A program made the position numbers and the translations under genes. A stretch of DNA of 28,525 nucleotides from Empedobacter sp036647415. Its GTDB lineage: Bacteria > Bacteroidota > Bacteroidia > Flavobacteriales > Weeksellaceae. Below, piece by piece: positions 23,379-28,525 of the stretch; position 1 is the first letter of the stretch; the number at the start of each line of letters is the position of its first letter. The stretch spans positions 1-28,525 of the forward strand of contig NZ_JAVXKG010000036.1 of assembly GCF_036647415.1 (NCBI RefSeq), given 5' to 3'. The notes under the pieces were generated by a model. The model was not told the DNA's origin. It saw only the letters and a program-made list of their open reading frames with translations, and did no database searches.

Positions 23379-24143
23379 ATGAATACACGTAAAAATCAAT
23401 TACAAGCTTTCGAAAGATTGTTAGACATAATGGATGAATTACGTGAAAAATGTCCGTGGGATCGTAAACAAACAATGGAAACGTTGCGTACGTTATCTAT
23501 CGAAGAAATTTATGAACTTTCGGATGCCATCATCGAAAAAGATTCAGATGAAATAAAAAAAGAACTAGGTGATGTTTTTCTTCACCTAGTTTTTTATGCT
23601 AAAATCGCATCAGAACAAAATCAATTTGATGTTGCTGATGTACTAAATAGTATTTGCGACAAATTAATTCATCGTCATCCACATATTTACGGCGATGTAG
23701 AAGCAAATACCGAAGAACAAGTACTACAAAACTGGGAACAAATAAAACTAAAGGAAGGCAACAAATCTGTACTTTCTGGCGTTCCTACTTCATTACCAGC
23801 AATGGTAAAAGCTTACAGAATTCAAGACAAAGTAAAAGGCGTTGGTTTTGAATTTGAAAATTCTGAACAAGTTTTTGAGAAAATTCAAGAAGAAATTATA
23901 GAGTTTAAAGAAGAGCAAAATCCAACAGATAAAGAGATGGAATTTGGCGATATTTTATTTTCTTTAATCAATTATGGACGATTTGTAGGCATTAATTCTG
24001 AAGATGCGTTAGAACGATCTAACAAAAAATTTATTTCAAGATTCCAAAAATTAGAAAAAATCGTGAAAGAAAACGGTCAAGAAATGGGCGATTTAACTCT
24101 TTCCGAATTAGAAAAGTTATGGAATTTAGCGAAAATTCGCTAG
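23379..24143 (+). CDS. mazG: nucleoside triphosphate pyrophosphohydrolase
   Basis: This protein of 254 residues hydrolyses nucleoside triphosphates to monophosphates and pyrophosphate, a cleaning role in nucleotide pools. It has the tandem MazG architecture. The N-terminal domain starts with CPWDRKQTMETLRTL (25-39) and holds the metal-binding E42-E43-x-x-E46…E62-x-x-D65. The second domain has EEIIEFKEEQ and MEFGDILFSLINYGRF near 170-205. The length matches E. coli-type MazG (about 260). It starts 7 nt after the DUF5606 stop, so it ends the def-DUF5606-mazG run. A 7-bp palindrome (24127-24142) overlaps its stop codon, but with no T tract after it. Confidence 0.95.
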   Translation: MNTRKNQLQAFERLLDIMDELREKCPWDRKQTMETLRTLSIEEIYELSDAIIEKDSDEIKKELGDVFLHLVFYAKIASEQNQFDVADVLNSICDKLIHRHPHIYGDVEANTEEQVLQNWEQIKLKEGNKSVLSGVPTSLPAMVKAYRIQDKVKGVGFEFENSEQVFEKIQEEIIEFKEEQNPTDKEMEFGDILFSLINYGRFVGINSEDALERSNKKFISRFQKLEKIVKENGQEMGDLTLSELEKLWNLAKIR

Positions 24144-24258
24144 TGTAAACTTAACACTATACCGAAGTTTGAAATCTACGAAAACGTTGTAATCAGTAGA
24201 TTTAACAACATTATAAATATCTTTTATCGACACCAATAAAACAAAGTATTGCAATTTA
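24144..24258. other. intergenic segment between mazG and the candidate sRNA promoter
   Basis: No coding frame of note is seen. It contains two inverted repeats: TAGTGT…ACACTA (24141-24146 with 24154-24159) and the perfect 8-bp AAATCTAC…GTAGATTT (24172-24179 with 24196-24203). Neither has a T tract, so they are not clear terminators. The rest of the 337-base gap holds the candidate small RNA (24259-24410) and the uvrB promoter. Confidence 0.5.
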
Positions 24259-24290
24259 TTGTGCACGCACAGAAAACCGACCTATATTTG
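24259..24290 (+). promoter_or_regulatory. promoter of candidate small RNA (TTG -N21- TATATTTG)
   Basis: The -7 box TATATTTG (24283-24290) is a perfect TAnnTTTG match and has a TTG at 24259-24261 in the -33 position, 21 nt upstream. It is the only box in the window with a reasonably placed -33 TTG. Predicted start of transcription is near 24295 (GG). Confidence 0.6.
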
Positions 24291-24294
24291 CAAT

Positions 24295-24405
24295 GGTTAT
24301 AGCGAGCAATAGCTTGTAATAATGGAAGGAAGTTTGTTTACTAAGTAAACAGTTTTCTCATTTTTTTGTGGTTTTGATGAAAAGGTGACTTAATGTCGCC
24401 TTTTT
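24295..24405 (+). ncRNA. candidate autonomous small RNA, about 110 nt
   Basis: The segment lies between its own promoter and an intrinsic terminator, and has no meaningful reading frame. It would start GGUUAUAGCGAGC. A 5-bp hairpin CGAGC-AAUA-GCUUG (24303-24316) comes first. After the purine-rich GGAAGGAAG comes a strong stem-loop (24330-24343 with 24344-24357, core GTTTACTAAGTAAAC), then a U-rich stretch with seven or more U, and the terminator hairpin at 24380-24404. I cannot match it to a known RNA family from memory. The Bacteroidota Flavo-1 motif is one candidate to test. The alternative is a structured leader of uvrB, but the terminator before uvrB argues against that. Confidence 0.55.
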
Positions 24406-24412
24406 ATTTTTT
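24380..24412 (+). terminator. intrinsic terminator of candidate sRNA
   Basis: A 10-bp stem (24380-24389 with 24395-24404, one G-T wobble, loop TTAAT, core GGTGAC/GTCGCC) is followed by TTTTTATTTTTT. It is a strong plus-strand terminator located 69 nt before uvrB. Confidence 0.85.
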
Positions 24413-24468
24413 ACAACTTTCCTCACTTCACAATCATTAATCTTTATCATTTTTTGTCTTATTTTTCT

Positions 24469-24476
24469 TAAATTTG
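24469..24476 (+). promoter_or_regulatory. -7 box TAAATTTG, 4 nt before the uvrB ATG
   Basis: The sequence reads TAAATTTG-TAAG-ATG. It is a perfect box with 4-nt spacing, predicting a leaderless uvrB mRNA. Its distance from the sRNA terminator shows that uvrB is transcribed independently. Confidence 0.6.
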
Positions 24477-24480
24477 TAAG

Positions 24481-26475
24481 ATGCAGTTTCAACTAAATTC
24501 TGAATTCGAACCGACTGGTGATCAGCCAAAAGCTATCCAAGATTTAACAAACGGAATCCTTAATAAAGACCGTTATCAAACACTTTTGGGAGTTACAGGT
24601 TCTGGAAAAACATTTACTATTGCCAATGTTGTGCAAGAAACACAGCGTCCCACGTTGGTTTTGGCTCATAACAAGACTTTGGCAGCACAATTGTTTATGG
24701 AATTCAAAGAATTTTTTCCAAATAATGCGGTAGAATATTTTGTTTCTTACTACGATTATTATCAACCAGAAGCTTATATTCCTTCATCAGGAACATATAT
24801 AGAGAAAGATTTATCGATTAACGAAGAAATAGAAAAACTTCGTCTTAGCACAACTTCTTCCCTACTTTCTGGACGTCGCGATATTATTGTGATTGCATCA
24901 GTTTCATGTTTATATGGTATTGGAAATCCTAATGAATTTCATAAAAATGTCATTCAAATAGAAACGGGACAAATTATTTCGAGAACGGCTTTTTTACACA
25001 AATTAGTACAAGCATTATATTCAAGAACAGAAGGATTATTTCAACGTGGAAATTTCCGAATAAAAGGCGATACATTAGATATTTTTCCTGCTTATGCAGA
25101 TGACGGAATCAGAGTTAATTTCTTTGGAGATGAAATTGAAGAAATTTCTGTGTTTAATGTAGATTCTGGTAAAACAACTGCGAAATTAGATAAAATTAAT
25201 ATTTATCCTGCCAATCTTTTTGTAACTTCTAAAGATACACTAAATGGCGCTATTGCTGATATACAGATTGATTTAGGAAAACAAACAGAATATTTTCAAG
25301 AAATCGGTAAAAACTTAGAAGCAAAACGTTTACAAGAACGTACCGAATTTGATTTGGAAATGATAAAAGAGTTAGGTTATTGCTCTGGAATCGAGAATTA
25401 TTCAAGATATTTAGATGGTCGAGAACCAGGAACTCGTCCTTTCTGTTTGTTAGATTATTTCCCCGAAGATTATTTGATGGTAATTGATGAATCGCACGTT
25501 ACCGTTTCTCAAGTTCATGCAATGTATGGTGGAGACCGCTCGCGTAAAGAGAATTTGGTAGAATATGGTTTCCGACTTCCTGCTGCAATGGATAATCGTC
25601 CATTAAAATTTGAAGAATTTGAAGCTTTACAAAATCAAGTTATTTATGTTTCGGCAACTCCTGCAAATTATGAATTAGAAAAATCAGAAGGAATTGTTGT
25701 AGAACAAGTTATTCGCCCGACTGGTTTATTAGATCCTGTAATAGAAATTCGTCCATCGCAAAATCAAGTTGATAATTTGATGGAAGAAATCAATAAACGT
25801 GTAGAATTAGACGAACGTGTTTTGGTGACAACTCTTACAAAACGAATGGCGGAAGAATTGACAAAATATTTAACACGATATGGTGTGCGTTGTCGTTACA
25901 TACATTCTGATGTTGATACGTTAGAACGCGTGCAGATTATGGCAGATTTACGTACTGGTTTGTTTGATGTTTTAGTTGGTGTTAATCTTTTGAGAGAAGG
26001 TTTAGATTTGCCAGAAGTTTCTTTGGTTGCTATTTTAGATGCCGATAAAGAAGGTTTTTTAAGAAGTCATCGTTCATTAACGCAGACTGTTGGTCGTGCG
26101 GCGAGAAATGTAAATGGTTTGGCAATTTTGTATGCGGATAGAATGACCGATAGTATGCAAAAAACAATAGACGAAACCAATCGTCGTCGCGAAATACAAA
26201 TGCAATACAATAAAGACCACGGAAAAGTTCCAACTCCGCTTAACAAAAAAATAACGCAACTAAGTATGGCTTCAGCAAGTTTTGAAGAAAATCCGTACGA
26301 ACAAAAAAGTTTAGTGAATCAAGCGGCTGAGATTAACGAAAATTACTCAACAGAGGACAAAGATAAATTGGTACAAAAATTGCAAAAAGAAATGGAGAAA
26401 GCTGCAAAAAATCTTGATTTTATAAAAGCAGCAGAATTAAGAGATCAAATTCAACTTTTGACTCAAGAAAATTAA
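24481..26475 (+). CDS. uvrB: excinuclease ABC subunit B
   Basis: This helicase-like damage-verification subunit of UvrABC nucleotide excision repair has 664 residues. Walker A is GVTGSGKT at 37-44. The beta-hairpin region YYDYYQPEAYIP, which probes the damaged strand, is near 91-102. Walker B is DESH at 336-339, followed by SATP (motif III). Motifs V and VI read LLREGLDLPEV and QTVGRAARN. The C-terminal UVR domain that binds UvrC is LVQKLQKEMEKAAKNLDF… (about 625-660). Length equals that of typical UvrB. A lipoprotein gene follows after 16 nt and may be co-transcribed. uvrA and uvrC are not nearby. Regulation appears to be through one promoter box right at the ATG; no SOS-type operator is evident. 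Confidence 0.98.
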   Translation: MQFQLNSEFEPTGDQPKAIQDLTNGILNKDRYQTLLGVTGSGKTFTIANVVQETQRPTLVLAHNKTLAAQLFMEFKEFFPNNAVEYFVSYYDYYQPEAYIPSSGTYIEKDLSINEEIEKLRLSTTSSLLSGRRDIIVIASVSCLYGIGNPNEFHKNVIQIETGQIISRTAFLHKLVQALYSRTEGLFQRGNFRIKGDTLDIFPAYADDGIRVNFFGDEIEEISVFNVDSGKTTAKLDKINIYPANLFVTSKDTLNGAIADIQIDLGKQTEYFQEIGKNLEAKRLQERTEFDLEMIKELGYCSGIENYSRYLDGREPGTRPFCLLDYFPEDYLMVIDESHVTVSQVHAMYGGDRSRKENLVEYGFRLPAAMDNRPLKFEEFEALQNQVIYVSATPANYELEKSEGIVVEQVIRPTGLLDPVIEIRPSQNQVDNLMEEINKRVELDERVLVTTLTKRMAEELTKYLTRYGVRCRYIHSDVDTLERVQIMADLRTGLFDVLVGVNLLREGLDLPEVSLVAILDADKEGFLRSHRSLTQTVGRAARNVNGLAILYADRMTDSMQKTIDETNRRREIQMQYNKDHGKVPTPLNKKITQLSMASASFEENPYEQKSLVNQAAEINENYSTEDKDKLVQKLQKEMEKAAKNLDFIKAAELRDQIQLLTQEN

Positions 26476-26491
26476 GAAGAGAACTCCTACA

Positions 26492-27301
26492 ATGAAAACA
26501 TTTTTTACAATTATCATATCAGCCATTCTCTTTAGTTCTTGTAATACGCATATCGCAAAAAAATCTTTAAATGATGAATCGATTGAAAACATTGGATTAG
26601 ATCATTTAATTCATAAAAAAGAATTAAAAATTTACGCAAAATTTGATACACCTCTTAATTATAGTAGACAAAAAAACTTGTCTGGTTTTGCGAGTTGGCT
26701 AAATAATATTTCTCTAAAAAATGATAATGTACCCGTTTATATGTACAATGGGCAAAAAAAAGCGAATCCGAACATTTATGTTGGAGTTTTAGATTTAGAA
26801 CAACCTACAAAAAACGTACAGTTTAATGAAAATGGTGTAATTAGTCTTAGAGCGGAATATTTTTTTCAAACAAAAAACTACGATAAATTAGACGCTTTAG
26901 CAAAAATACCAACCAATCCGATTCCATACACAAAATACATAAACGGCGATTATTCCTATAAAAAATACAAAGAATATCTAACATATTATTTAGAAAACTC
27001 AAATCCTTCAACCATAAAACATCTTTTAGAGGCTATTCCGTTTAAAGATTTACAAATTGGGGATGTCTTATTTCAAAAAGGTGCAACAAAAAGCCATGCA
27101 GTTATTGTAATGGATGTCGCAACAGACAATAAAGGAAATAAGATATATATTCTTGCACAAACTTATTATCCAAGTCAAGACATTCAAATCATCACAAATC
27201 CAAGTAACGACTACATCTCCCCATGGAACGAAGCCACTGAAGGTGTTGCACTTACACCAGAATGGAGATTTCTTTCATCAGACTTAATGCGTTTTAAATA
27301 G
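26492..27301 (+). CDS. DUF4846 family lipoprotein
   Basis: This is an exported lipoprotein of 269 residues, with the lipobox FSSC placing the lipidated cysteine at residue 17. The body matches the DUF4846 family as I remember it: FASWLNNISL (about 67-76), the central VPVYMYNGQKK, and the conserved segment QIGDVLFQKGATKSHAVIVMDVA (around 188-210). This is followed by AQTYYPSQDIQII, SPWNEAT and the terminal TPEWRF. The GDV…SHAVIV pattern recalls NlpC/P60-like or CHAP-like folds, where a histidine sits in a beta-strand, but I see no clear Cys nucleophile other than the lipidated one. Function is unknown. It starts 16 nt after uvrB, so it is likely read from the uvrB promoter, although nothing suggests a repair role. 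Confidence 0.82.
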   Translation: MKTFFTIIISAILFSSCNTHIAKKSLNDESIENIGLDHLIHKKELKIYAKFDTPLNYSRQKNLSGFASWLNNISLKNDNVPVYMYNGQKKANPNIYVGVLDLEQPTKNVQFNENGVISLRAEYFFQTKNYDKLDALAKIPTNPIPYTKYINGDYSYKKYKEYLTYYLENSNPSTIKHLLEAIPFKDLQIGDVLFQKGATKSHAVIVMDVATDNKGNKIYILAQTYYPSQDIQIITNPSNDYISPWNEATEGVALTPEWRFLSSDLMRFK

Positions 27302-27331
27302 ATTATACTTCCATAATCATTTCATTTTACC

Positions 27332-27339
27332 TAAATTTG
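27332..27339 (+). promoter_or_regulatory. -7 box TAAATTTG for the cysteine desulfurase gene
   Basis: A perfect TAnnTTTG match 44 nt upstream of the ATG at 27384, giving a predicted leader of about 40 nt. No terminator is visible between the DUF4846 gene and this box. Confidence 0.5.
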
Positions 27340-27383
27340 TTATTCAAAACCAGAAATCGATAAATAGGTTAAAAGAGAAAATT

Positions 27384-28525
27384 ATGCAAAGAGTATATTT
27401 AGATAATGCAGCAACGACTGCTATTCGTCCAGAAGTTGTTGACGAAATGGCAAACGTAATGAAAAACATTTACGGAAATCCTTCATCTACACATGTTTTT
27501 GGTAGAGAAGCAAAAGCGTTAATCGAATTATCAAGGAAGAATATTGCTCAACGTCTTAATGTATCTCCTGCCGAAATTTATTTTACTTCTTGTGGAACAG
27601 AATCTAACAATACAATTATTCGTTCTTGTGTTAATGATTTGGACGTAACTCGTATTATCACAACAGATATGGAACATAAATGTGTGATAGAAAGCATCAA
27701 AGATTTAGAAGTTAGAGGAAAAGCGGAAGTTATTCGTCTTAATATTTTGAAAAATGGTGATGTTGATTATGCTCAATTAGAAGAATTAGTAAAAGATCAA
27801 TCCAAAAAAACATTGGTTTCGTTAATGCATGCCAATAATGAAATTGGAAATTTGACTGATGTAAAACGAATTTCTCAACTTTGTCAAGAAAACAATACAT
27901 TATTTCATACAGATACTGTACAAACTGTTGGGCATTATGAACTAGATTTTAAAGATTTAGGAATTGATTTTGCTTCTTGCTCTGCTCATAAAATTCATGG
28001 TCCAAAAGGTGCAGGATTTTTATACGCCAAAAAAGCATCGCACATAAAGCCATTAATTGCTGGTGGTGGACAAGAAAGAGGAATGCGTTCTGGTACAGAA
28101 AATGTATATGGAATTGTTGGTCTTTCTAAAGCATTTGATTTAGCAATTGACGAATTGGACGCGCACATTGCGCACATCAAAGAAATTAAACAATACACAA
28201 TAGATCAATTACAAGAATCCATTCCTGGTGTAGCTTTTAATGGATTATCAGCAAATTTAGACAAAAGTTTATATGCTTTATTGTCAATTAAATTACCATT
28301 TCACGACACATTAATCGGATTTGAATTAGAGTTAGCAGGAATTGCTGTTTCTCAGGGAAGTGCCTGTAGCTCTGGCGCAGCAAAAGTTTCCTTGGTAATG
28401 TCTACTTTATATTCTGATGAAGAAATTGACCAAATGACACCATTACGCGTATCTTTTTCTTACGAAACAACAAAAGAAGAAATTGATGCATTAATTGCTA
28501 CATTAAAAAAAATAGCTGAAAAACA
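27384..28525 (+). CDS. cysteine desulfurase, NifS/IscS-like (3' partial)
   Basis: This PLP-dependent enzyme removes sulfur from cysteine for Fe-S cluster, thiolation or cofactor synthesis. The frame is open from the ATG to the window end without a stop, giving 380 residues. The protein is therefore nearly complete (the family is about 380-405). It begins MQRVYLDNAATT, with GNPSSTHVFG at 31-40. H98 would stack on PLP in the EHKCV segment, and K203 in SAHKIHGPKG is the Schiff-base lysine. The active-site C328 lies in SQGSACSSGA, in a short loop like group I enzymes. IscS and NifS cannot be told apart here: no iscU or other isc gene is within the window. The TAAATTTG box 44 nt upstream suggests its own promoter. 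Confidence 0.93.
   Translation, partial: MQRVYLDNAATTAIRPEVVDEMANVMKNIYGNPSSTHVFGREAKALIELSRKNIAQRLNVSPAEIYFTSCGTESNNTIIRSCVNDLDVTRIITTDMEHKCVIESIKDLEVRGKAEVIRLNILKNGDVDYAQLEELVKDQSKKTLVSLMHANNEIGNLTDVKRISQLCQENNTLFHTDTVQTVGHYELDFKDLGIDFASCSAHKIHGPKGAGFLYAKKASHIKPLIAGGGQERGMRSGTENVYGIVGLSKAFDLAIDELDAHIAHIKEIKQYTIDQLQESIPGVAFNGLSANLDKSLYALLSIKLPFHDTLIGFELELAGIAVSQGSACSSGAAKVSLVMSTLYSDEEIDQMTPLRVSFSYETTKEEIDALIATLKKIAEK

Noticed and set aside
24127..24142. Palindrome overlapping the mazG stop as a terminator
   Set aside because: The 7-bp stem TAGCGAA/TTCGCTA is perfect but is followed by GTGTAAAC rather than a T tract.
24320..24335. GGAAGGAAG resembles the SRP (4.5S) RNA apical GGAA loop region
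   Set aside because: The flanking bases do not pair across the GGAA loop and the conserved internal loops are missing, so I do not call it ffs.
1..28525. CRISPR arrays, tRNA/rRNA genes, insertion sequences or prophage
   Set aside because: No regularly spaced repeats, no cloverleaf-like conserved tRNA segments and no transposase, integrase or phage proteins were found on either strand.

Overview
The window reads as chromosomal DNA of a low-GC member of the Bacteroidota, class Flavobacteriia (Weeksellaceae-like, perhaps Empedobacter; the genus is a guess). The evidence is the gene set (a SusC-type plug motif, a GYDIA-family GHMP kinase, DUF5606, DUF4846 and a LtaS-like phosphotransferase without Gram-positive context), the weakness of Shine-Dalgarno sequences, and a recurrent TAnnTTTG box upstream of genes on both strands. 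That box is the -7 element known for Bacteroidota sigma factors. I see no tRNA, rRNA, CRISPR array, insertion sequence, integrase or phage gene, so this is mostly ordinary core chromosome.

Region 1 (1-4138) holds four minus-strand genes for exported proteins: a small lipoprotein, a nucleotide pyrophosphatase/phosphodiesterase-type phosphatase, a beta-lactamase-fold serine hydrolase and a second lipoprotein. Several hairpins and terminators lie between them. Region 2 (4139-10213) is one 2024-residue alpha-2-macroglobulin-like protein with an intact CAEQ thioester motif and, unexpectedly, a SusC/TonB plug-like segment inserted in it. Region 3 (10358-12885, minus) carries tsaC, cca and a pRiA4b ORF-3-like acidic protein. 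The first two enzymes act on tRNA. cca and the acidic protein lie in one reading frame, separated only by TAG-AAA-GTG.

Region 4 (13009-20672) is mainly envelope biosynthesis. On the plus strand are a GT4 glycosyltransferase and an InaA-type LPS (Kdo) kinase-like protein. On the minus strand are a fused GT9-GT2 glycosyltransferase, a LtaS-like membrane sulfatase-fold enzyme, fabD (malonyl-CoA:ACP transacylase) and a GHMP kinase directly after fabD. The inferred common theme is lipid A/core oligosaccharide assembly and fatty-acid supply.

Region 5 (20796-28525) is housekeeping: dapD (minus), then on the plus strand ruvX, def, a DUF5606 protein with a histone-H1-like tail, mazG, a 337-base gap, uvrB, a DUF4846 lipoprotein and a cysteine desulfurase that runs off the window end. 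The gap contains what looks like an autonomous small-RNA gene of about 110 nt, with its own promoter, two hairpins and a terminator.

The observations most worth a second look are the candidate sRNA at about 24295-24405; the plug-in-macroglobulin architecture; the GT9-GT2 fusion; the in-frame cca/pRiA4b junction; and four genes (the phosphodiesterase gene, cca, ruvX, uvrB) whose promoter box lies exactly 4 nt before the ATG, which predicts leaderless mRNAs.
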